This document shows, one piece after another, positions 1 to 6,119 of a stretch of 7,283 nt of DNA. This DNA is from Caryophanales bacterium UBA782 (lineage in GTDB: Bacteria > Bacillota_I > Bacilli_A > RFN20 > CAG-826). How positions within the stretch are numbered: position 1 is the stretch's first letter; every line of letters starts with the position of its first letter. A program made the translations under genes and the position numbers. Under the pieces are notes generated by a model, which made no database searches, was not told the DNA's origin, and was given only the letters and a program-made list of their open reading frames with translations. The stretch is from the NCBI GenBank assembly GCA_002296455.1, contig DBJG01000031.1, forward strand, positions 1-7,283. Direction: 5' to 3'.

Positions 1-583
1 CGTAAAAAGGATGGTTTGCTTTCCCAAAACCATAGCTAGCGTAAACAAAGGGGGCATTTGCTTTATTGGCTTCCTTCTCATCCATTCCAGTATCGCCGAT
101 ATAGTAGAATTCATCGAGATGATTACGCGTCGATAAGATTTTCATATTCTCGCTTTTTGGGAAGCCATTATCGCCCCAGCAAATGTAATCTTCGAAATAT
201 TTTCCAAGTTTCGTCCCTTCGAGAAACACTTCGATGTAGCCAGGCTGAGCATTCGAAAGAATGAAAAGATGAAACCCCTGCTCCTTAAGAAAAGAAAGCG
301 TCTTTTCCATTCCTTCGTATAAAGTTCCAGGGTGTTTTTTTAAATAGACGAGTTCATGAGCAGTGCACTCGTTCAATAAGGCAAGGCGCTTCTCTTTTGC
401 TAAATTGCCAAACAAAGCGTCCGCGATTCCTGTCATCGGCATGCCCATCGTTTTCGTCATATCTTCTACGTTTATGGAGCCTAAACCATACGCTTTGGTC
501 ACTTCACTCCAAGATTCGCTGACGACTTCTCTTGAATCCCAAAGCGTTCCATCCACATCAAAAATGAGGCCAATTCGTTTCAT
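1..583 (-). CDS. HAD-superfamily hydrolase, 3' end outside window
   Basis: This is a haloacid-dehalogenase-type phosphatase resembling phosphoglycolate phosphatase or beta-phosphoglucomutase-like proteins. The first 194 residues are visible and the C-terminus lies beyond base 1. All four HAD motifs are present. Motif I is FDVDGT, with nucleophile Asp9 and acid/base Asp11. Motif II is Ser110 in ILSNAQ, motif III is Lys143, and motif IV is GDTGMDEKEA, with Asp164 and Asp168. An alpha-helical cap of roughly residues 17-90 follows motif I, as in subfamily I HADs. The start is the ATG at 583-581; it overlaps the upstream TGA as ATGA and is preceded 5 nt upstream by GGAAGGA. It is the last visible gene of the mutS2-uvrC-HD operon. 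The substrate cannot be read from the sequence; a small phosphate ester or nucleotide is the family expectation. The HAD assignment is firm, a specific enzyme name is not. Confidence 0.93.
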   Translation of the reverse strand, partial: MKRIGLIFDVDGTLWDSREVVSESWSEVTKAYGLGSINVEDMTKTMGMPMTGIADALFGNLAKEKRLALLNECTAHELVYLKKHPGTLYEGMEKTLSFLKEQGFHLFILSNAQPGYIEVFLEGTKLGKYFEDYICWGDNGFPKSENMKILSTRNHLDEFYYIGDTGMDEKEANKANAPFVYASYGFGKANHPFY

Positions 584-1056
584 ATCATTCCTTCCAATAT
601 CTTTTCTTTCTTCTTAAACGTCTCACACCAAGCGCAGTGCCGATCGCTTTTCATCACAATCCACGCTTCTTTATAGCGAGGCCAGCACCAAAAAACGAGA
701 GGAAACATGTGCGATCGGATGATGTTCGACTCTATTTGATTGATAACAAAGTGCTTTTTGGCGTTTCTAAACGCGAAAAAAGGATGGCGGAAGCCATGCA
801 ATTTATGGCCTTCCCCACTACGATGCCAATCATACAAATAAAAGTCGTGAAGCAAAGCGCCCCGGATTAAGCTGCGGTAATCGATATCGAGGTTTTTCTT
901 TTTCGCATATAAATAAGCATATTCAGCAACGGCCAAAGAATGCTCGTAAACGCTAATGGAGCCATGCGCCGAAAAAGACTTGAGCCTTTCGTAAATAGGG
1001 GACGCTAATACTTCGTAAGCTATATTAGAGAAATAAGAATCATCAATCATCGTCAT
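580..1056 (-). CDS. HD-domain phosphohydrolase-like protein
   Basis: This 158-residue protein is a compact, single-domain HD-superfamily member with no other domain. The metal-binding pattern is visible in order: His39 (VYEHS), His70-Asp71 (LLHDF), His91 (FRHPF, with His87 just before), His116 (RSHMFPL) and Asp138 (KSDRHC). This is the arrangement of metal-dependent HD phosphohydrolases, which often act on nucleotides or other phosphate esters. The stretch LLHDFYLYDWH and the later HMFPL resemble a family of uncharacterised Firmicutes HD proteins that I recall but cannot name. There is no signal peptide or membrane segment, so it should be cytosolic. The ATG at 1056 overlaps the uvrC stop as ATGA and has AGAGG 4 nt upstream; a second in-frame ATG two codons on (1050) is an alternative. 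Its stop overlaps the HAD start. Catalytic residues appear intact. The substrate is unknown; the operon position suggests nucleotide clean-up, but this is inference. Confidence 0.92.
   Translation of the reverse strand: MTMIDDSYFSNIAYEVLASPIYERLKSFSAHGSISVYEHSLAVAEYAYLYAKKKNLDIDYRSLIRGALLHDFYLYDWHRSGEGHKLHGFRHPFFAFRNAKKHFVINQIESNIIRSHMFPLVFWCWPRYKEAWIVMKSDRHCAWCETFKKKEKILEGMI
589..595 (-). promoter_or_regulatory. Shine-Dalgarno site of the HAD hydrolase gene
   Basis: The minus strand reads GGAAGGA here, 5 nt before the ATG at 583. It lies inside the last codons of the HD-domain gene and fixes the HAD start at the ATGA overlap. Confidence 0.7.
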
Positions 1057-2828
1057 TTTGCCTCTTTTTGAATTTTGAGAAACAATTCTTTCGCCACGTC
1101 AATTGGGAGTAGTTGCGTGAGTTCCTCTATGCTAGCGCGTTCAAGGCTCTCAATGGTAGGATAATGTTTCCGAAGTGTCTCTTTCCGTTTCTCCCCGATT
1201 CCGCTCACACCATCGAAAATGCTACGATTCATCGCTTTTGAGCGCGTTTCTTTATGAAAAGATATTGCAAACCGATGTACTTCGTCTTGCATGCGCATGA
1301 GCAAAAAGAATAGCGGAGAATGATTATCGAGCGGATAGACTCTCTCATCTTTATCGATAATTCCTTCTGTTTCGTGGCGGTCGTTTTTGTATAGACCGAA
1401 AACCGGAATATCAACGCCAGCCTCTTTTAATCCTTCTATAGTTGCGTGGACTTGGCTAATTCCACCATCGGCGAGGATCAAATCGGGGAAAGAAAGATTC
1501 TCCTCTTTGAGCCTTTTGTAGCGGCGATAGGTCACCTCCTTCATCGAATGGTAATCATCCCCCGCATCTTCCTCGGAAAGATGGAATTTGCGGTACATCT
1601 TTTTGCAAGGAGAACCATTGATGTAGCAAACCATCGCGCCGACCGCATTGGATCCTTCAAGATGAGAATTGTCAAATAGCTCAATGCGATATGGTGTTTT
1701 AATATTTAATAAATGACCAAGATTTTCTAGCAGTTCGATTTTGTCATCTTCGAGGCGCGCGCTCATAAAATGGGAATCCAGTCCTTGCCGTGCATTCAAA
1801 GTTGCCAAATCAATTTGTTCTAAGAGCCTTCCTTCCTTTGGGTGAATGATTCTCGCCTCTGGGTAAACGCTTAAGAATTCTTCGTCGAATCCCGCTAAAT
1901 TAATGGAAATCTCCGTTGGTATTTCATGATCTTGATAATACTCTTCGAGTAGTTCTGGGGCTTGTTCGCTTAATTGCCCAAACATCGGAACCACAAGCGC
2001 CTTTTTGCCAAGGAGTATCCCTTTTCGATACGTCAAAATCGCTAGGCAAAGATAGCTATCCCTCGTCGCGATGCCGATGACATCGCGATTTGTCTTATCA
2101 TTGTTCACTTCGACGGTTTGCTTGCTCACCGTAGTTTCGATTGCTTTTAAGATATCGTAATAATATTTTGCGTCTTCGTAGCGTTCCTCTTCGCTAGCAG
2201 CGTTGATTCTTTCTTTAAGCAAACGGGAGGCATCAGAAATATCACCATCCAAAAAGCGTTTGATCCGTTCATATAAATCTGTCATTGTTTTGGGGTCGAT
2301 TTCTTTTTCGCATGGAGCAAGGCATTGACCAAGTTCATAATAAAGGCATGCCTTTTTCGACATCGTTTTACATTTTCTAGTCGGATAAAGAGAATTTAAT
2401 AAATTGATGGTTTTATAAGCGTCGCCACTAGCAGGAAATGGACCATAGTAGAAATAATGCTTATCTTTCGTGTTTCTGCTGATTTTTAGAAAACCGTCAT
2501 CTCGCTTCACAGCAATATAAGGGTAATGACTATTGTCCATGAGCATGATGTTATATCTAGGATAATGAGTTTGGATGAGGTTCATTTCCAAAATAAAGGC
2601 TTCTTTATCCGTATGGACAATGATGAAATCAAAATGGTCCACATGAGAAACCATCGCTTCCACCTTGCCGTACTGGGGGCGTAAAAAATACTGACTCACC
2701 CTTTTTCGCAAATTTTTCGCCTTGCCGATATAGATGATTTTGTCATTCTCATCTTTCATTTGATAAACGCCTGGTTTATCGGGGAGAAGAGCGATTTGTG
2801 ATTTGATTTTTTCGCTAAGTTCTCTCAT
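1053..2828 (-). CDS. uvrC: UvrABC system protein C (excinuclease subunit C)
   Basis: UvrC makes the 3' and 5' incisions around bulky DNA lesions after UvrA/UvrB recognition in nucleotide excision repair. The 591-residue length is normal. Domains in order: a GIY-YIG nuclease domain (GVY at 20-22, YIG at 33-35, Arg43, conserved acidic LEMNLI with Glu81); a cysteine cluster C153-x7-C161-x7-C169-x3-C173, the known Fe-S ligand pattern; a UVR (UvrB-binding) helix pair at about 199-231; an RNase H-like endonuclease domain with Asp386 (FDNSHLEG), Asp454 (LADGG) and His518 (DEVHRFAI); and C-terminal helix-hairpin-helix DNA binding at about 540-590, beginning DGVSGIGEKRKETL. The second hairpin is degenerate (LLPID rather than a Gly-containing turn). 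The ATG at 2828 overlaps the mutS2 stop as ATGA and gives the usual N-terminus. No Shine-Dalgarno sequence precedes it, so translation probably depends on ribosomes finishing mutS2. It is gene two of the operon. Confidence 0.98.
   Translation of the reverse strand: MRELSEKIKSQIALLPDKPGVYQMKDENDKIIYIGKAKNLRKRVSQYFLRPQYGKVEAMVSHVDHFDFIIVHTDKEAFILEMNLIQTHYPRYNIMLMDNSHYPYIAVKRDDGFLKISRNTKDKHYFYYGPFPASGDAYKTINLLNSLYPTRKCKTMSKKACLYYELGQCLAPCEKEIDPKTMTDLYERIKRFLDGDISDASRLLKERINAASEEERYEDAKYYYDILKAIETTVSKQTVEVNNDKTNRDVIGIATRDSYLCLAILTYRKGILLGKKALVVPMFGQLSEQAPELLEEYYQDHEIPTEISINLAGFDEEFLSVYPEARIIHPKEGRLLEQIDLATLNARQGLDSHFMSARLEDDKIELLENLGHLLNIKTPYRIELFDNSHLEGSNAVGAMVCYINGSPCKKMYRKFHLSEEDAGDDYHSMKEVTYRRYKRLKEENLSFPDLILADGGISQVHATIEGLKEAGVDIPVFGLYKNDRHETEGIIDKDERVYPLDNHSPLFFLLMRMQDEVHRFAISFHKETRSKAMNRSIFDGVSGIGEKRKETLRKHYPTIESLERASIEELTQLLPIDVAKELFLKIQKEAK
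1061..1065 (-). promoter_or_regulatory. Shine-Dalgarno site of the HD-domain gene
   Basis: AGAGG on the minus strand lies 4 nt before the ATG at 1056 and 10 nt before the alternative ATG at 1050. It is within the final codons of uvrC and favours coupled reinitiation at the ATGA overlap. Confidence 0.55.
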
Positions 2829-5140
2829 TTCAAGTGAACGATGGTCGCCCCTCCGCCGCCTTCATTGCCGTCTGCGCCTTCAAAAGAAGCGATGAAATCT
2901 TTGTGAGAGAGGCAATATTCTTGAACAAGTCGTCTTAAAGCGCCCGACCCCCATCCGTGGATAATCCTCACGCGCTTTAGCCCTTTGTAGCGACATTCAT
3001 CAAGATACTTATCCAAATTGAGTTTCGCTTCATCAACGTGTTGACCAATTAAATTAAGTTCTAATGGTGTGGACTTTCCAATTCCGATTTGGTCGAGCTT
3101 CAAAGGCGAAGTCTCTTGTCTTTTTTCTTCTTTCGGTGGCTCCACTCTTATGACTTTGTCTTTTTTCGTATGAAAAGAGAGGCCCTCTTTTGTGACGACG
3201 GTCACTTTGTTTCCAGATATCGCATTGATGCGTCCAGAAGCGTAAGCGCTTGGAATGTTCACATAATCGCCAACTTTGACTTCGCCGGAATAATGTTCCT
3301 CTTCCGCCTCTTCCTTCAAATCCATAAGCTTGTGCCTAGCGCCAATGACTTCATGCATCTTCACATCTTCGCGCTGAACGCTACGAAGAATGCGGTCCAT
3401 CTTCTCCTCATACTCTTCAAGCAGGTCATTTTTCTTTTTCTCGACGTCGCTTAAATAATTCTTTTCGCGTTTTGCGAGTTCGTTTTCTCGTTTTTCGAGC
3501 GTGGCAAGACGTTTTGTAAGTTCGATTTCTTTCTCGATTGCTTTTTGCTTTTCTTCTTCCGCCTTTCGGGAAACCTCTGACAGCTTCTGAATCGCTTCGC
3601 TCACGGATAGATTTTCATGAGAAGAAGCGTATTTTCTCGCTTCATTAAGTATTTCTTCCGGAATACCGAACCGCTTTGCAACAACGAGGCCATAGCTTTC
3701 TCCAGGAAGACCCATTTTGAGTTTATAGGTCGGAAGAAGATTCTCTTCATCGAAAATCATCGAGGCGTTCGCGACTCCTTTTGAGGATAAGGCAAACGCT
3801 TTTAGACCTTCAAAATGACTAGAAATTAAGGTAAACGCATGCTTTTTCATTAAAAAGAGAATGATGGAATAGGCGATTGCTTCCCCTTCTTTTGGCGAGG
3901 TTCCTGTTCCTACTTCATCTAGAAGTACCAAATCTCTTCCCCCGACATTCGAAAGAATCTCCGCGAGATTTCTCATATGCCCAGAGAATGTTGAAAGATT
4001 ATCGCTCAAGGATTGTGAATCGCCGATATCGACATAAATGTGCTTGAAATAGCTTAAGGATGGCCCTTCACTAGCGGGAATCGCTAATCCGCATTGCGAC
4101 ATTAAAACCAAAACACCGATTGTTTTCAAAGCAACCGTCTTTCCGCCCGCATTCGGGCCGGAGATGATAATCAAATGATTGTCTTCTGATAATTCGAAAT
4201 CGTTCGCGACGACTTTGGAAGGTTCAATCAAAGGATGTCTTGCATTATGGATATCAATAAGTGGAGTCTCGCTATATCTAGCAACATGGCTTTTTGTTTT
4301 ATCCGCATAAAGAGCTTTGGCCTCTAAAAAATCAAGATAGCCAATCATTTCGTTATTTTGGAGCAAAGCGTCGCTAGAACCAGCAACTTCTTCCGATAAA
4401 ACGCCGAGAAGACGATGAATCTCCTCTCGTTCATCGTTACGTAGTTCCATCATTTTGTTATTCATGGAAACAAGCAAATCAGGTTCGATGAAAGTGGTTT
4501 CCCCTGATCCAGAAATATCCTGAACGATCCCCTTCACCTTGTTTTTGTAGGCGTTTGCGACAGGCAAAACATAATGACCGTTGCGGATGGTCAATGTCGA
4601 ATCGCTTAAGAAAGGCTTGTTCCGATCCAAGATGAAGCCCAGCTTTTTCTTCATCTCGTTTTCAAGGCGAATGATTGATGCACGGACCGATTTGAGCTTC
4701 GGCGAGGCGTTATCATAAATCGACATATCTGGAGCGATGATTTTATGAATGTCCTTTTCCAAGAAATCAAGAATCGGAAAACGAGAAGCATAATCTAGAA
4801 GGATTGGGCTATCACTCACTTGCTTGAAATATTGTCTGATATCGCGTGCTTCAAGCACATCGTGAGCGCAGCGTTCTAGTTCTTCGATAGAAAGCGTGCC
4901 GCCTTTTTTAGCAAGTGAAATCGAGGAAAGAAGAGAAGACGATACGTCTAAAGGGAGTATTCCATACCGATCAAGCAAAGAAATCATCTCATCTAGCGTA
5001 TTCAATTCTTTCTTCATATTTGAGGAATCAGAGAACATGACAAGCGAATTCGCTTTCTGTTTGCCTAACTCTGTCCTCGCGATTTTCGCGATTTCATCGC
5101 GGATTTTCTGAAACTCAAATTTTTCGTAAATATCTTGCAT
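2825..5140 (-). CDS. mutS2: MutS2 (MutS-family ATPase with Smr domain)
   Basis: MutS2 is the MutS paralogue that lacks the mismatch-binding domain. In Bacillus subtilis it splits collided ribosomes, and in other bacteria it is linked to suppression of recombination. The 771 residues (from ATG 5140) match family length. Visible are: N-terminal lever/clamp helices (1 to about 290); Walker A GPNAGGKT at 328-335; Walker B LVLLDEVGTGTS with Asp408-Glu409; a Lys/Glu-rich coiled coil at about 515-605; a KOW-like beta domain at about 630-675 (KVGDYVNIPSAYASGRI); and a C-terminal Smr domain at about 690-771 with HGWG (His728). In the Smr motif the usual LDLRG is LNLIG, with Asn696 replacing the Asp implicated in nuclease activity. 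A TTG two codons upstream (5146) is in frame, but ATG 5140 gives the canonical N-terminus and lies just 7 nt after a TATAAT box. No ribosome binding site is present, consistent with a leaderless message. First gene of the four-gene operon, divergent from rnhC. Confidence 0.97.
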   Translation of the reverse strand: MQDIYEKFEFQKIRDEIAKIARTELGKQKANSLVMFSDSSNMKKELNTLDEMISLLDRYGILPLDVSSSLLSSISLAKKGGTLSIEELERCAHDVLEARDIRQYFKQVSDSPILLDYASRFPILDFLEKDIHKIIAPDMSIYDNASPKLKSVRASIIRLENEMKKKLGFILDRNKPFLSDSTLTIRNGHYVLPVANAYKNKVKGIVQDISGSGETTFIEPDLLVSMNNKMMELRNDEREEIHRLLGVLSEEVAGSSDALLQNNEMIGYLDFLEAKALYADKTKSHVARYSETPLIDIHNARHPLIEPSKVVANDFELSEDNHLIIISGPNAGGKTVALKTIGVLVLMSQCGLAIPASEGPSLSYFKHIYVDIGDSQSLSDNLSTFSGHMRNLAEILSNVGGRDLVLLDEVGTGTSPKEGEAIAYSIILFLMKKHAFTLISSHFEGLKAFALSSKGVANASMIFDEENLLPTYKLKMGLPGESYGLVVAKRFGIPEEILNEARKYASSHENLSVSEAIQKLSEVSRKAEEEKQKAIEKEIELTKRLATLEKRENELAKREKNYLSDVEKKKNDLLEEYEEKMDRILRSVQREDVKMHEVIGARHKLMDLKEEAEEEHYSGEVKVGDYVNIPSAYASGRINAISGNKVTVVTKEGLSFHTKKDKVIRVEPPKEEKRQETSPLKLDQIGIGKSTPLELNLIGQHVDEAKLNLDKYLDECRYKGLKRVRIIHGWGSGALRRLVQEYCLSHKDFIASFEGADGNEGGGGATIVHLK

Positions 5141-5147
5141 AGGCAAG

Positions 5148-5156
5148 ATTATATCA
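5148..5156 (-). promoter_or_regulatory. Extended -10 promoter of the mutS2 operon
   Basis: The minus strand reads TGATATAAT: a perfect TATAAT (5153-5148) preceded by the TGn extension. No good -35 hexamer is found 16-18 bp upstream, which an extended -10 can tolerate. Only seven bases (CTTGCCT) separate the box from the mutS2 ATG, so initiation at the usual distance falls at or one base before the A of ATG. With the matching rnhC element it forms an imperfect inverted repeat (8 of 9 bases), so the two promoters are mirror images. Confidence 0.75.
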
Positions 5157-5175
5157 TCGAATCAAAAGGAAGAAG

Positions 5176-5184
5176 TGATAGAAT
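5176..5184 (+). promoter_or_regulatory. Extended -10 promoter of rnhC
   Basis: The plus strand reads TGATAGAAT: a TAGAAT box (5179-5184, one mismatch to consensus) with the TGn extension. The -35 region (about 5156-5161) is poor. Eight bases lie between the box and the rnhC ATG, so the predicted transcript starts 0-2 nt before the start codon. The box is separated by 25 bp from the divergent mutS2 -10 box, so the two polymerase footprints must overlap. Confidence 0.65.
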
Positions 5185-5192
5185 AAAGTGTC

Positions 5193-6119
5193 ATGGGAAA
5201 CGAAGGAACCGTCATTTTGAGTGTCACCGATGAGACGATGAAGAAAATGAAATCGTTTTATGATGCTCTTCAAGCGCCAAACGGAAATGGCGCCCTTTAT
5301 TCTTGCATCAAATGTGAAGGCGTGACCGTATCTCTATACGCAAAAAACAAAAAAGGCGAATATAAGGCGATGTTCCAGGGGAAAAACGCATTATCTGAAG
5401 CTCGAATTTGGGACCAAAACGCCAAAGAATGTCCTAAAAAGCAAGAAAAAGAAAAAACGACGTTCCCCGTAAAAAACCTTTTTCCACAAATTGGAAGCGA
5501 TGAAGTTGGAACGGGCGATTTTTTCGGCCCGATTATCGTCGTCGCCGCTTTCGTAAGGCAAGAAGACGTAAAAGAGCTCCAAGAAATTGGCATCACTGAT
5601 AGTAAAAAAATGAATGATGAAAGAATCCTTGAGCTAGGGCCGAGCCTCATCCACAATTATGATTACAGCGAGCTTGCTCTCGATAACCGCAAATACAACG
5701 ACGAAGTGAACTGCAAATTCAATATGAACGAGATTAAGGCGATTATGCATAATCGCGTTTTATTGAATCTTAAAAAAAGGCACCCATCTGCCTATGTTTA
5801 TCAAGATCAATTCGCTCAAGAAAACCTGTATTATTCCTATTTGTCCAACGAAAAAGAAGTTCTAAGAGGCATTACGTTTAAGACGAAGGGGGAGACGGCC
5901 TTCATCTCCGTTGCTCTTGCTTCTGTCATCGCTCGTTACGCTTTTTTGCGAAAAATGGAGAAAATGAGCAATGAATATGGAGTTCATTTTCCCTTTGGCG
6001 CAGGCGAAGAAACCGATAAATTCATCGTTTCTTTTCTAGCAATGCATGATAAAAAAGAGCTTAGGGATGTCGCTAAGCTCAATTTCGCAAATTATCGAAA
6101 GATTATTCAAGACGATTGA
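5193..6119 (+). CDS. rnhC: Ribonuclease HIII
   Basis: RNase HIII cleaves the RNA strand of RNA/DNA hybrids in a metal-dependent way, removing R-loops and primer remnants; it is typical of Bacillota. The 308 residues fit the family. Residues 1 to about 75 form the TBP-like hybrid-binding domain, ending in the signature FQGKNALSEARIW. A charged linker (about 78-90) leads to the catalytic RNase H-fold domain with IGSDEVGTGDFFGP (Asp103-Glu104 catalytic), TDSKKM at 135-140, CKFNMNEIKAIMHN at 174-187, Asp205 (YQDQF), and the helix TAFISVALASVIARYAFLR. ATG 5193 is the only plausible start: the frame is closed by TAA at 5184-5186. No correctly spaced Shine-Dalgarno exists; an AAGGAAG about 20 nt upstream is too far away and lies upstream of the predicted transcript start. 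It is divergent from mutS2 and convergent with rluD, overlapping it by 17 bp. Its 3' coding DNA contains a terminator for the opposite strand. Confidence 0.97.
   Translation: MGNEGTVILSVTDETMKKMKSFYDALQAPNGNGALYSCIKCEGVTVSLYAKNKKGEYKAMFQGKNALSEARIWDQNAKECPKKQEKEKTTFPVKNLFPQIGSDEVGTGDFFGPIIVVAAFVRQEDVKELQEIGITDSKKMNDERILELGPSLIHNYDYSELALDNRKYNDEVNCKFNMNEIKAIMHNRVLLNLKKRHPSAYVYQDQFAQENLYYSYLSNEKEVLRGITFKTKGETAFISVALASVIARYAFLRKMEKMSNEYGVHFPFGAGEETDKFIVSFLAMHDKKELRDVAKLNFANYRKIIQDD
6051..6080 (-). terminator. Rho-independent terminator of lspA-rluD, inside rnhC
   Basis: On the minus strand the sequence forms a perfect 8-bp stem, GAGCTTAG pairing with CTAAGCTC around an 8-nt loop, followed directly by six T residues. 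It begins 22 nt after the rluD stop codon. It lies entirely within the rnhC reading frame (residues about 287-296, KKELRDVAKL), so the codons of rnhC carry the terminator. In the plus direction the stem is followed by AATTTC, a weak tract, so it should work mainly on the minus strand. Confidence 0.85.

Noticed and set aside
58..617. Two plus-strand ORFs (58-264 and 363-617) opposite the left-edge gene
   Set aside because: The minus strand here encodes a HAD protein with all four motifs intact, so these are antisense shadows.
3089..3454. 121-codon plus-strand ORF antisense to mutS2
   Set aside because: It is the shadow of the low-complexity Lys/Glu coiled coil; its Phe/Leu-rich translation matches no family and it lacks a start context.
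5141..5146. TTG codon at 5146 as the mutS2 start (two extra residues)
   Set aside because: It lies between the -10 box and the expected transcript start, has no ribosome binding site, and ATG 5140 gives the standard MutS2 N-terminus.
5166..5186. AAGGAAG followed by GTG ATA GAA TAA as a tiny upstream ORF or the rnhC ribosome binding site
   Set aside because: The SD-like run is about 20 nt from the rnhC ATG, and the mini-ORF overlaps the predicted -10 box, so it should not be in the transcript.
5297..5656. 119-codon minus-strand ORF antisense to rnhC
   Set aside because: It covers the well-conserved RNase HIII catalytic motifs on the other strand and shows no domain or ribosome binding site.
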